A stretch of 38,516 bases of DNA from an uncultured Ectothiorhodospiraceae bacterium (GCA_947258695.1 CAMYJG010000039.1:1-38516); one strand, 5' to 3'. Shown: positions 27,869-36,627, numbered from the stretch's first letter. Numbers and translations: made by a program. The notes: generated by a model from the sequence alone, not told the origin.

Positions 27869-28032
27869 ATGTGATTTAAAGAATGATTAAATTCTATCCT
27901 TCTTCTAATTGATATATTTAGTCGCCATTATCCTCTAAAAAGACATAATCCGTGATAAAAAAGTGATAAATTCACATTAATATTTTGCCTTGCAACAGCA
28001 TATTAACTTATAGAATTGCAGGGTTTATAAGC

Positions 28033-28833
28033 ATGAATAAAAGTAAATTATATGGATATTTAATATCAGGAATTATTATATTTAGTATAACGCTAAATGT
28101 TTACGCAGCGCCGGCTCCCATTATCACATCAACACAAACTAAGTCAGATAATCAAGAGAAAAGATTTGGTATTGGTTTTACCAGCTCGATAGCAGAAAGA
28201 CCCTTTGTTGGCGTTGACGATCAATCTGCTTCATTGTTATATCTTTCTTATAAAAATGAAGCTTTTTATATAGAAGGTCTTGATATTGGTTACAATCTTT
28301 ATAACCACAAAACAAGTTCTTTAGATGTCTTTGCCACACCACGTTTTTATGAAGTGAAAGCATCCTTCGCAAGTAACGGCGAATTAAATGGTATAGATGA
28401 AACCAAGCCCAGCTATTTTGCTGGTTTGTCATCACAAATAAAAACCCGCCTTTTTACTTACACTTTTCAAATATTACATGATGTAGTGGAAAGTGATGGC
28501 AATGAATTTATCGCCCAGGCCAGTAAAGCTTTAATCATAAGTAATGACTTTGTACTCACGCCCTCATTGGGTTTCGTCTATCAGGATAGTAAGCTAATTG
28601 ATTATTACTATGGTGTTCAGGCAAATGAAGTAATCAGCGGTCGTCCCCTGTATGCGGGTAAAGCATCACTGAATTACAACATCACGCTAAATGCAAACTG
28701 GTCAGCGACAAAACAAATAGATATTCTTGGGCAAATAAGATATGAAAAAATTGGCAGTGGAATAACAGATAGCCCAATCACTAATAAAGATAGCTTACTT
28801 TTTTTCACCCTTGGTGCGGTCTACAGATTCTAA
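28033..28833 (+). CDS. MipA/OmpV family outer-membrane protein
   Basis: A 266-residue outer-membrane protein of the MipA/OmpV family. The start is ATG 28033, with AGGG upstream, because it gives a clean signal peptide ending at VYA-AP; the longer frame begins at TTG 27985. The mature part has the family pattern of amphipathic strands (LLYLSYKNEAFYIEGLDIGY) and ends in an aromatic TLGAVYRF typical of barrel proteins recognised by the BAM complex. MipA-type proteins interact with murein enzymes in E. coli; whether this one does is unknown. Confidence 0.8.
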   Translation: MNKSKLYGYLISGIIIFSITLNVYAAPAPIITSTQTKSDNQEKRFGIGFTSSIAERPFVGVDDQSASLLYLSYKNEAFYIEGLDIGYNLYNHKTSSLDVFATPRFYEVKASFASNGELNGIDETKPSYFAGLSSQIKTRLFTYTFQILHDVVESDGNEFIAQASKALIISNDFVLTPSLGFVYQDSKLIDYYYGVQANEVISGRPLYAGKASLNYNITLNANWSATKQIDILGQIRYEKIGSGITDSPITNKDSLLFFTLGAVYRF

Positions 28834-28885
28834 ATTATTTAGAAAAATAGTAATTTAAGTCACAGATAAAAAAACAGGCTATGTC

Positions 28886-29818
28886 TCATTTATTTACACG
28901 TTCCCCTGTTATCTCAAAACACTGTTTATCATTTGCGAAATCAACTTTACCCTTATAATGTTTTCGAATAATAGAGAGGGCTTCTTGCTCTTTACCATAA
29001 GTGCGCTGCATAAGATGTGACAACACCAGTTTATTAACCTTAGCCTTAGCTGCAATTCGCCCAATCTCAGAAGGTGGCATATGTAAGTTACGCGCAACAG
29101 GATTGGCTATTTCATTAATGGCATGATGTGCAACCAATATATCCGCTTGTTGAGCAAGCTGCCAAAGCACATCGTTTTTATTGCTCATATCGCCACTGAA
29201 TACAACTGATTTACCATCTATATCCACTCGCCAGGCAATGGCTGGAATGGGACCATGATTAACGGGAATAGCGGAAATTCTAAAACGCTTGCCAGTAACG
29301 ATAACGCGTTTATCCTTTCGAGTAATATCAACATTGCCAGGTAATAAGCGGTAAAGCCTCGAACCATCCAGGAAATCTGCTAAATAAGGATAAGCGCCCT
29401 TCTGCCCGAACAATGCCTGCACAAATCGTGTTGTGGATGGCATCAGCTGATTACCTGTCGGCCCATAAATAGGGAGATCTCGATCACGCCTGGTAAAAAA
29501 AGAACTTTTTATTAAAGCCGGTAAATCATTACTGTGATCCGCATGCAGATGCGTTAACAATACAACATCAAGATCATTCAATGCTGCCTGGCTTTGCTCA
29601 AAATTAGAATGACTCCCACTACCCATATCAACCAGGATACGAGCATGCCCGTCCAGCCAAATAAGATAACCACTTGAAGCTCGTCCATCATTAATTTCCG
29701 GACCACCTGAACCCAGCACCTGTAACCATACACCCGGTGCATGGCAAGCCATTGCTGATGCCTGTAATGGAAGGAGTGATATAAAAAAAAGAAAAAATGC
29801 TAATAATTTAACTTTCAT
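28886..29818 (-). CDS. Exported RNase Z-like metallo-beta-lactamase-fold hydrolase
   Basis: A 310-residue protein with a signal peptide ending near ASA (20-22). LGSGGPEINDGRASSGYLI and the zinc motif HLHADHSNDLP (His90, His92, Asp94, His95) are those of the RNase Z/arylsulfatase branch of the family; later ligands appear in NHGPIP, VVFSGDMS and LSHLM. The signal peptide argues against tRNA processing and for a periplasmic esterase or sulfatase. It follows the NTF2-like gene by 21 bases and probably shares its transcript. Confidence 0.82.
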   Translation of the reverse strand: MKVKLLAFFLFFISLLPLQASAMACHAPGVWLQVLGSGGPEINDGRASSGYLIWLDGHARILVDMGSGSHSNFEQSQAALNDLDVVLLTHLHADHSNDLPALIKSSFFTRRDRDLPIYGPTGNQLMPSTTRFVQALFGQKGAYPYLADFLDGSRLYRLLPGNVDITRKDKRVIVTGKRFRISAIPVNHGPIPAIAWRVDIDGKSVVFSGDMSNKNDVLWQLAQQADILVAHHAINEIANPVARNLHMPPSEIGRIAAKAKVNKLVLSHLMQRTYGKEQEALSIIRKHYKGKVDFANDKQCFEITGERVNK

Positions 29819-29839
29819 TATAAGCGGCCTTATAATGTT

Positions 29840-30250
29840 TTATGATACTTCATGATTTCGCATGGCATCATTCTCAATCAGTACCCGCTCCTGCAACAGT
29901 CGCCACTGCTCATCGTCTTCTTTTTCCAGTGACATCTCGACAATCTGTTCATTCAGACTGCCATCCGTTCCCACCACTTTTTCAAGCACAGTAAATACAA
30001 TCTCAGTCTCGGTTGCACTAAGCAGGTTAAAACCCTTGTAAACAATGTTTTTTATCATGGCATTTTCAAACTGGTGCCTGCATTGCGTATACCATGTGTC
30101 ATAATCAATATTATCAAAGCCAGGTACACCCAGGACGCTAACACGTTTTGATATCATCCCCATATGTGCACTAAGGTCTTTTTGCATGGCACTTTCTGCT
30201 GCACCAGTTAACCACTGCTCTGCAAGCTGTTGAGCTTGTTCTTCTTTCAT
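29840..30250 (-). CDS. NTF2/SnoaL-like hypothetical protein
   Basis: A 136-residue soluble protein. One long N-terminal helix (EEQAQQLAEQWL) followed by a second helix and curved strands ending in WRLLQERVLIE resembles the NTF2/SnoaL-like fold, but I recognise no named family. The start is ATG 30250 with GGAG at five to six bases; the longer frame needs TTG 30292. It precedes the exported RNase Z-like hydrolase. Confidence 0.6.
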   Translation of the reverse strand: MKEEQAQQLAEQWLTGAAESAMQKDLSAHMGMISKRVSVLGVPGFDNIDYDTWYTQCRHQFENAMIKNIVYKGFNLLSATETEIVFTVLEKVVGTDGSLNEQIVEMSLEKEDDEQWRLLQERVLIENDAMRNHEVS

Positions 30251-30426
30251 AAAAACTCCAATATTTTTTATTATGGTATTGCTAGCAACCAATCAAAAGC
30301 ACACAAATTAATAACTACTGACCAGGATAATAACATGTTAAGGAATTAAGCTGGCAGTTCCCTTGGGTTTTTTTAATGGTTAATGTCCCTCAATAATTAT
30401 ATGATTACATTATTGGTTTAATATAG

Positions 30427-31074
30427 ATGACTTATTACCTCTACGCGATAAAACATATGAATAAATGTTACAAAACATACATTAACTACCTGTCCTGGTT
30501 TGTTATTATTTTGAGCATTCTTATCAGCGTAGAGATTCTTTTAATCACGTTTTTCACGGGATACCCGGTAAACAAACTATCATTTCTATTGAGTGATGGT
30601 TTTCATTTTTTTATTAAGTATTTACTCGATGATCCTCTTGATACTCTATATTTTGTATTAATAGAGAAGCCCCTGATTAAAATCGAAGCGATTCATAATA
30701 ATCCTGTTACAGTAATCTGGGGATTACATTATTATGGCTTTACTATATTAACGCACATATTATTGGCGGCCCTGGCAAGTCGAGCTATCAGTAAATACAA
30801 ACTCACAACAACTACACTAAAAACATTTCCAATGATTGGAGCTTTATTATTGATCTTATCGTCTTTATTTCTTTACTTGGCTAGTTGTTGTACAGGAGGT
30901 GCTAGCTGGATTATTCACACCAGTCTTTTAGCCATTGCTTTTAACCCTTACAACGCGACGGAATCGGCCCTGGAGTTTTATAAAAACATCCAGGGATGGT
31001 TCAACTGGATGCAATTTATGATGGCAACATTAGGAACTTACTTGATTATTCTGAAAATACAGAAAAGTAACTAA
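30427..31074 (+). CDS. Hypothetical four-helix membrane protein
   Basis: A 215-residue inner-membrane protein I cannot assign. Hydrophobic segments lie at about 22-44, 95-118, 135-152 and 193-212. A CC pair (LASCCTGGASWII) follows the third segment, and an aromatic-rich GLHYYGF lies ahead of the second. The start may be ATG 30427 or ATG 30457, and neither has a strong ribosome site. It lies 53 bases upstream of the exported methyltransferase gene on the same strand, and one copy of the AAAGTGCTCT motif falls between them. Confidence 0.6.
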   Translation: MTYYLYAIKHMNKCYKTYINYLSWFVIILSILISVEILLITFFTGYPVNKLSFLLSDGFHFFIKYLLDDPLDTLYFVLIEKPLIKIEAIHNNPVTVIWGLHYYGFTILTHILLAALASRAISKYKLTTTTLKTFPMIGALLLILSSLFLYLASCCTGGASWIIHTSLLAIAFNPYNATESALEFYKNIQGWFNWMQFMMATLGTYLIILKIQKSN

Positions 31075-31077
31075 CCT

Positions 31078-31087
31078 AAAGTGCTCT
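31078..31087 (+). repeat. AAAGTGCTCT dispersed motif, copy 2
   Basis: Exact 10-mer three bases after the stop of the four-helix membrane protein gene. With downstream ACTTTA it can form a weak 6-bp hairpin (TAAAGT / ACTTTA). Confidence 0.4.
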
Positions 31088-31127
31088 ACTATATCAATAC
31101 TTTATTTATATTTGCTACACTATCAAT

Positions 31128-31808
31128 ATGAAACTGCTTTTTACATTATTTCTAATTACCCTTACTGAGCTCAGCTTTGCAAAGGTCAGTGAGCAGAATG
31201 TCAATCCTGGCATTAATCAGCATTATATCGGCGCAACCTACCAGGAATGGGTCGAAATTTTCGAACGGGACGAACGGGAAGTGTATAACCAACGCCATGC
31301 CGTGGTGAAAGCACTAAAACTGCCTCCTGCTTCAGATGTCGCGGATATTGGTGCCGGAACGGGTTTTTATAGCCTGTTATTCGCCGAAGCAGTGGGTCCG
31401 ACGGGCAATGTATTCGCCGTGGATATCACGGAAGATTTTATTCTTAATATTAATAGACGAGCACAAGAGCAGAAGCTGAAAAACATCCATGCCGTACTCA
31501 GCAATGAAAAGGATACCTTATTAGCGCCCAACTCTATCGACCTGGCTTTTGTCTGTGCAACCTATCATCACTTCGAATACCCGCAAACCATGCTTGCCTC
31601 CATTCGTCGCGCCCTTCGACCGGGTGGCAAACTCGTTATTATCGACTTTCGTAAACAGGCGGGATTAAGCTCAGACTGGGTTATGACACATGTGCGCTCA
31701 GACAAGCAAAGCGTAATAAAAGAATTAGAACAAGCTGGGTTCAAGTTTGAATCAGAATCAAACCTGTTAAAATCAAATTATTTTCTCTGGTTTATCAAGA
31801 AACAATAA
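31128..31808 (+). CDS. Class I SAM-dependent methyltransferase with signal peptide
   Basis: A 226-residue protein with SAM-binding motif I VADIGAGTGF (71-80), an acidic VDITE strand end, motif in DLAFVCATYHHF and the RRALRPGGKLVIIDF segment, all intact. The N-terminus is a typical signal peptide (MKLLFTLFLITLTELSFA-KV), followed by a family-like YIGATYQEWVEIFERDEREVY. Such signal-bearing methyltransferases occur in other bacteria but SAM is cytoplasmic, so location and cofactor supply are puzzling. A long hydrophobic start could also be an anchor with the domain inside. The neighbouring upstream gene encodes a membrane protein. Confidence 0.82.
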   Translation: MKLLFTLFLITLTELSFAKVSEQNVNPGINQHYIGATYQEWVEIFERDEREVYNQRHAVVKALKLPPASDVADIGAGTGFYSLLFAEAVGPTGNVFAVDITEDFILNINRRAQEQKLKNIHAVLSNEKDTLLAPNSIDLAFVCATYHHFEYPQTMLASIRRALRPGGKLVIIDFRKQAGLSSDWVMTHVRSDKQSVIKELEQAGFKFESESNLLKSNYFLWFIKKQ

Positions 31809-31818
31809 TTCCTCTCCT

Positions 31819-32661
31819 TTAGTTTTTCTTATCGTAAAGCTGGGTTAATCGCTCACCATTTTCAAATGCAATTTTACGCGCAACATTAGCAGGCAAAGCA
31901 GCTAGTATCTCGCGTTGCCACTGCATTACGTTTTTAATTTGTAACCAGCGTTGCGGTTCATAGGTGTCGATACCAAAGAGAAAACGATCGGCGTGCCTTT
32001 CTAGTAGTATTCGCCACGCTTTCATTAAGCGACCTTCAACAATGATCTCTCCACGAAAAGACAGGTCTGCCCATAAGTTCTTATACTCATCCATCATCTT
32101 GCCAACAATAACCCCATATTCAAAACCGGCATGCGCCCATAGAATACGCGCCTCGGGATATTGTTTGTAAATAAACTTAATCGCCTGGGCATCACTATGA
32201 ACATGTAATAAAAGATTATATTTTTTTGCCAGGCGAATGATTTCTTTCATCACAGGGGTATACGCTTGCTCCCCATTAATATGAAATTCACCTATCCCTG
32301 CGTAGCGGTATTTTTCCAGGCGTTCTTTTATATAGGGTATTATTGTTTCATCATACATCCAGCTATCTAGCGTACCTCGCTTGCGATAAGGACGTAACAC
32401 GGGCACAACAAAATCTGGATCTGCCTGGTAAAGCATTTGCGTACCATCATCACTACTGCTCGAAACCATGGCGCGTTTCACGCCGGCGGATTTTAATCGA
32501 CGAATCGCATCTTTTGCGGATATCGCATCCCAAACGTCATGACTGTAATGAATATGTGCATCAAAAATCGGTAAAGAATTTATATCTTTAGCCTGCAAAA
32601 CACCTGCCGGAAAAAGAAAAAAACAAATTATGAAATACATATGCCTAATATGTTTATACAT
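31819..32661 (-). CDS. Exported amidohydrolase-family (TIM-barrel) protein
   Basis: A 280-residue protein with a signal peptide ending near LQA (22-24). The metal motif FDAHIHYS (His36, His38), then LLHVHSDAQ, ILWAHAGFEYG and the late Asp in FLFGIDTYEP match the amidohydrolase_2 group, which includes decarboxylases and lactonases. A periplasmic location follows from the signal. The gene ends 10 bases from the convergent methyltransferase gene. Substrate unknown. Confidence 0.78.
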   Translation of the reverse strand: MYKHIRHMYFIICFFLFPAGVLQAKDINSLPIFDAHIHYSHDVWDAISAKDAIRRLKSAGVKRAMVSSSSDDGTQMLYQADPDFVVPVLRPYRKRGTLDSWMYDETIIPYIKERLEKYRYAGIGEFHINGEQAYTPVMKEIIRLAKKYNLLLHVHSDAQAIKFIYKQYPEARILWAHAGFEYGVIVGKMMDEYKNLWADLSFRGEIIVEGRLMKAWRILLERHADRFLFGIDTYEPQRWLQIKNVMQWQREILAALPANVARKIAFENGERLTQLYDKKN

Positions 32662-32739
32662 AATGATAAGTTCACCTGTCGTATTACTTATCTATTAGTC
32701 CAATTGCTTCTGAAAGTTCAGTAAGCTACATCCGGTGCC

Positions 32740-33438
32740 CTACTGAACATCATAAACATTCGAAGCATTCGTTCCACTTGCTAACATTACATTATTCTTG
32801 TATTTTAAAAATGCGATCAGGCTATCGTAACCATCTTGTTCTATTCTGATTTTAAACTGGCCATGATATTGTTTTATTATAGAAACACCATCAAGAACAA
32901 CATCATAGATTCGCCACGAGGATTTTACACATCGTAGTTTATAATTTACAGGATATATCTTTGCACTATCAGAAAGCACTTTTGATTTTACTTTTGCCTT
33001 ATTTTTATTAACAACATAATTTTCATCAAACTTTATCACGTCATTTTTTATTTTTTCATTACGAGTAGCCAGGTATTCAGCTAGAATAACAGATGAGGTG
33101 CGTATTAGAAAAATTCTGAATGTAGGTACGAACTTCTTTTTTTGCTCTTTGGTTAGTTTTTTCCAATCTTGTCCTAAAACATTTTTTGATGCCATATAAA
33201 AATCAGCATGAGGTATCAAAATATCTTCAATCAGGCGCCTTGCAACAGTCGGGTTATCTTTAATTTTCTCATGGTTATCATTAAGTGAGCCTATCATTTT
33301 CAATGATAAATCAGCCAAAAAAATATTTGGAGCTAATATATTATTACAAGCCTGGGCTGGAAGGCAGGTGATTACAAACCCAGAAATAATTGCAAAAAAC
33401 ATATAACACATTTTTTTGAGTAATAAGTTTTGGAACAT
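32740..33438 (-). CDS. MlaC/Ttg2D-family phospholipid-binding protein
   Basis: A 232-residue exported protein of the MlaC (ABC_trans_aux/Tol_Tol_Ttg2) family: signal peptide to AQA, then helices with HADFYMASKNVLGQDWKKLT and a C-terminal sheet containing IYDVVLDGVSIIKQY, the conserved end of MlaC. MlaC carries phospholipids between the outer-membrane MlaA complex and the inner-membrane MlaFEDB complex. None of mlaA, B, D, E or F is nearby, so this is probably an orphan paralogue. The ribosome site AAGGAG is strong. The gene is 91 bases downstream of the anchored solute-binding-like gene on the same strand. Confidence 0.75.
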   Translation of the reverse strand: MFQNLLLKKMCYMFFAIISGFVITCLPAQACNNILAPNIFLADLSLKMIGSLNDNHEKIKDNPTVARRLIEDILIPHADFYMASKNVLGQDWKKLTKEQKKKFVPTFRIFLIRTSSVILAEYLATRNEKIKNDVIKFDENYVVNKNKAKVKSKVLSDSAKIYPVNYKLRCVKSSWRIYDVVLDGVSIIKQYHGQFKIRIEQDGYDSLIAFLKYKNNVMLASGTNASNVYDVQ

Positions 33439-33529
33439 ATGTGCTTCTCCTTATCCTGTGCTCATCTTTATAAATAGCGTAACTACAATAACTTATTACT
33501 CAATTTTACTTAAATATACACTGCGACCA

Positions 33530-35047
33530 TTAACAATCAAATATCGGTTTTGGTATGTTGCCAGCCTTGTATTTTTCTTTAAGTTTTATTTTTTTTCTTT
33601 TCCAATCGTCGCTTTCAAGAATCGTATTGATGGCATTTAACAACTTGCTTTTTGGCGTACCAGCATGAACACCTATAGCATAATATTCAACATCATCGAT
33701 CCCCAGTTTTTTGTATTTTTCCTTCAATAAAGGATTTAAATCATACTTAACAACACCAATTTCTGGATAGTTTACTGTTTCAATCCTGACACTATCGATC
33801 ATTCCAAAGTCGATTTTACCTCGCCTTACCGAATCAATAACATCAACATATGAACTATAGTTATAATTATGTTTAAACTTAAATATCTTGTTAAGATGGT
33901 CGGCTGACTTCCTGTTAATAGTTTTATCTTGAGTAGCCAATGTTGCCCCTTCTAATAAATTTTTAAGTTCTCTTTTTGTTAGTTCCTTACCAGAAAGCTT
34001 TGGAAATCGGTTTTTTGAAAAAATTATTCGTTGGTAATTCTTACGGTAACCTTTTGTAAACTTCATATTGTTGTATAACGTTTCACGTTCTACGGTTTTC
34101 GTTATATTTGCTATTGCCATATCAACTTCGCCTGAACTCACAGCCTCAAACAAGCTACTCCAATTAAAATCATTTCTTATTAGTTTTAGCGTTCTATTCA
34201 TATACTCTTCACGTTCGAGTTGCTTAGCTAGCCATTCAATGAAATCCATATCAAAAGTATTGGGACGCCCATTACAGTTAATAGTATGATCATATGACAA
34301 AAATGCTGCTGTCATTCCAATGTCCAGCTCACCCGTTGTTTTAATCTTATCGTATACGGACTTATAGACATGGAAATTACCATACCTGCTCCACAAGCGT
34401 GTATCAGATGGAAATGAATTTTTCGGCAATAAATCAAGAGAAGATTTCACGAATGCTTGAGCAGGATTAATTTTTGAATCAATATCTTGCTGTTCAGTAA
34501 CAAGCATCTCACCTGTTCCTATCCTCCAGAAAAATTCACCCTGCATGTCCAATGGCAACTCAAAATCCATTTTTTTTCGATTGGCATCTGGTATCTGATA
34601 GCGTCTTTTCAAAACCTCACCTTTCGGTGTTATATGCTTTAATTCAAGAATAAAATTTTCAAAACCAGGATTAATATCATACTTCCATCTAAAAGTTATG
34701 AACCGTCCGGTGATTTTTTTTCCTGATACTGGTTTTAATAGAGAAGGGACTTTGCTTGATTTTTTTATTTCAGAGAAGTCTTTAGCAAGTTTTATATATT
34801 TTGTATTAAGGCTAGTACGCTTTACTTCTAAATCAGCTATTGCCTCTTCCTTAATTTCAATAAACTCATTTTTTTGATTAATAATTATTTGCGCGAAACC
34901 CCAGGTTCCACCAATTGCAAAAAGTATCATTGCAACAATAGTTGCCATCCTTACATGAATATTTTTGGTTATTTTAATTGCTAAATCTTTAAGCGCAGTC
35001 GATGTAGTGCTAGCATCATCTTTATTATTTCGTCCATTATCATCCAT
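33530..35047 (-). CDS. Membrane-anchored protein with solute-binding (SBP3-type) domain
   Basis: A 505-residue protein: a short hydrophilic cytoplasmic tail (1-32), one membrane helix (about 33-56), a charged coiled coil (about 58-95), a beta-rich domain (about 100-190; ITFRWKY, EFFWRIG) and a bacterial extracellular solute-binding domain of family 3 (about 235-505). The last has KTTGELDIGMTAAFLSYD, LFEAVSSGEVDMAIANITKT, a RRGKIDFGMIDS hinge segment and KSKLLNAINTIL. The usual cleaved signal is replaced by an anchor, and there is no downstream GGDEF, kinase or permease domain. It is therefore neither a classic transporter receptor nor a known sensor. The MlaC-like gene follows. Confidence 0.72.
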   Translation of the reverse strand: MDDNGRNNKDDASTTSTALKDLAIKITKNIHVRMATIVAMILFAIGGTWGFAQIIINQKNEFIEIKEEAIADLEVKRTSLNTKYIKLAKDFSEIKKSSKVPSLLKPVSGKKITGRFITFRWKYDINPGFENFILELKHITPKGEVLKRRYQIPDANRKKMDFELPLDMQGEFFWRIGTGEMLVTEQQDIDSKINPAQAFVKSSLDLLPKNSFPSDTRLWSRYGNFHVYKSVYDKIKTTGELDIGMTAAFLSYDHTINCNGRPNTFDMDFIEWLAKQLEREEYMNRTLKLIRNDFNWSSLFEAVSSGEVDMAIANITKTVERETLYNNMKFTKGYRKNYQRIIFSKNRFPKLSGKELTKRELKNLLEGATLATQDKTINRKSADHLNKIFKFKHNYNYSSYVDVIDSVRRGKIDFGMIDSVRIETVNYPEIGVVKYDLNPLLKEKYKKLGIDDVEYYAIGVHAGTPKSKLLNAINTILESDDWKRKKIKLKEKYKAGNIPKPIFDC

Positions 35048-35226
35048 AATAATTACTCACTTTTTAGACAAGTATTAATTAAATCCTGAGAGAAGCTCTT
35101 AAAATACTGCTTTAATATATAAAGTTTAATGTAAAATTGTAAAATTTCCATAAATATGTATGAAAAGGGGTCGGAGTAATTTATTAACTTTAGAAAAAAG
35201 TCCCGTTTTCAATAACAAAAGTATTG

Positions 35227-35260
35227 TAGCCATAAAAGTTGAAATTCAAAATTATGGCTA
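35227..35260. repeat. Inverted repeat TAGCCATAA...TTATGGCTA
   Basis: A 9-bp perfect inverted repeat (35227-35235 / 35252-35260) with an inner palindrome TTGAA-A-TTCAA, in the 250-base spacer between the sulfurtransferase and anchored solute-binding-like genes. A third half-site, AGCCATA, follows at about 35276. There is no T-run, so it may be an operator or RNA hairpin rather than a terminator. The same spacer holds AAGGGGTCGGAGTAATTT near 35166, which resembles the REP-like core. Confidence 0.45.
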
Positions 35261-35298
35261 ATTCTATCTGAATTACAGCCATACTTTATTTTAATAAT

Positions 35299-36144
35299 CT
35301 AGCCAGGCTCCATGGGGTTTGCAGGGTCTGTCGTCCACTCTTCTAGTGAAGACATGTAAACAGATACATTGTTATATCCCAAACGAGTGAGCACAAAGGC
35401 ATCTGTCGATGCAACTATACCACCACCACAATAAGTAATGATTCGCGCACTATGATCAAAATTATGCATTGCAGCCAACTCATTTTCTGGCAGCAAGTAA
35501 CCTTTCTTATCGAGTAGAGATAAGCCATCAATATTCACAGCACCGGTGATATGACCCGCTCGTGGATAGATACTCATTTCACCTTTATAAAATGGTTCGG
35601 GTAACGTATCAACAAGGACAATCATTTCATTATTAATACTGACCATTACTTCATCATGTTTAGCAATTAACTCTGGACGAGGTTTAGATGTTAAGGTGTT
35701 CATAGCTCGTGTCACCTGATCCAGGGACAGTGTATTACCTGCTGCTGTCCAGGCAGAAAGCCCTCCATCTAAAATGGCGGCATTATCAAAACCAACCCAG
35801 CGTAGCATCCACCACACACGGGCGGCCCATCCCATGTAATTCGCATCGTATAACACAACACGCGAATCATCTCCGACACCCAGTTTACCCATTGCTGTAC
35901 AAAACGCTTCTGTACGTAATAAACCGAACTCAACAGGTCCATTGGTTTTACATAACTCACCTTTAAGATCTGCAAAACCGGCATTGGGTATATGACCAAG
36001 CTCGTAATCCGGGCGACCACTGACATTTTTTAATCCACGAGGATCATTCGCATCAGGAACAGTCACCACGGTACAATCCAATACCACCAGGTCTGGATCG
36101 TTAATATGCTGTTTTAGCCAGTCTGCACTAACTAAAGTATCCAT
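35299..36144 (-). CDS. sseA: Two-domain sulfurtransferase (SseA-like)
   Basis: A 281-residue tandem-rhodanese protein of the thiosulfate/3-mercaptopyruvate sulfurtransferase type. The N-terminal inactive domain covers about 1-130 and includes RVVLYDANYMGWAARVWWML. The active domain has Cys239 in ITYCGGGIVAS; the loop differs from the CGSGVTA of mercaptopyruvate enzymes and from CRKGVT of thiosulfate enzymes, so substrate preference is open. It starts at ATG 36144, immediately after the stop of the repeat-bearing lipoprotein gene, so translation is likely coupled. Confidence 0.85.
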   Translation of the reverse strand: MDTLVSADWLKQHINDPDLVVLDCTVVTVPDANDPRGLKNVSGRPDYELGHIPNAGFADLKGELCKTNGPVEFGLLRTEAFCTAMGKLGVGDDSRVVLYDANYMGWAARVWWMLRWVGFDNAAILDGGLSAWTAAGNTLSLDQVTRAMNTLTSKPRPELIAKHDEVMVSINNEMIVLVDTLPEPFYKGEMSIYPRAGHITGAVNIDGLSLLDKKGYLLPENELAAMHNFDHSARIITYCGGGIVASTDAFVLTRLGYNNVSVYMSSLEEWTTDPANPMEPG

Positions 36145-36627
36145 TTAGTCTTTTTCTGCCCACTCGCGAATTTTGCGTTTAAGTTTTTTCTCTACCTTTT
36201 CGCCAATCTCTTTCCATTCCTGATCACTACCTGTACTTTCCTCATCGTCTGCCCAATCCTTAAGTTTACGCATAACTTTCTCTTCTACTTTTTCACCGAT
36301 TTCATCCCATTCTTGATCACGTTTTTTCTGCGCATCAGTTTTGCATTTCAGATGGCAGCTACCGCCACTCCAAATGGTAATCACGCCCAAAAGAAAACCA
36401 AAGTCATACCAGCCACCGCTATTATGGATTTCATAGACCAGGACACTGTCATTAAAGACATGAATAATTAATGTGATAACAGCAATAATGCCATGCCATA
36501 AGCCATACCAGAATCCAGCAGGATTCTCTGTCGTAAACTGGGCATCACCTGCTGTACAGGACGTGAGGAAAAACAGAAAAAGAATCGGAAGTAAAAAAAC
36601 TGAATATCGCTTTCCTTTTGTATTCAT
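36145..36627 (-). CDS. Lipoprotein-like membrane protein with duplicated C-terminal motif
   Basis: A 160-residue protein: lipobox FFLTSC with Cys24, hydrophobic segments at about 45-58 and 75-88, Cys91 and Cys95 in SCHLKC, then a highly charged C-terminal region. That region has two 27- to 31-residue repeats beginning DQEWDEIGEKVEEK (104) and DQEWKEIGEKVEKK (135), each ending in WA. I do not recognise a family. A strong GGGAGGA ribosome site precedes ATG 36627. Directly followed by the sulfurtransferase gene. Confidence 0.7.
   Translation of the reverse strand: MNTKGKRYSVFLLPILFLFFLTSCTAGDAQFTTENPAGFWYGLWHGIIAVITLIIHVFNDSVLVYEIHNSGGWYDFGFLLGVITIWSGGSCHLKCKTDAQKKRDQEWDEIGEKVEEKVMRKLKDWADDEESTGSDQEWKEIGEKVEKKLKRKIREWAEKD

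Noticed and set aside
28828-28844. A perfect 8+1+8 AT palindrome over the mipA stop codon
   Set aside because: The stem has only one G-C pair per arm and no T-run follows, so a terminator is not supported.
26125-29818. The two metallo-beta-lactamase-fold proteins as true beta-lactamases
   Set aside because: One is of the RNase Z/arylsulfatase branch, the other of a general exported hydrolase branch; neither sequence reads as a B1 or B3 enzyme.
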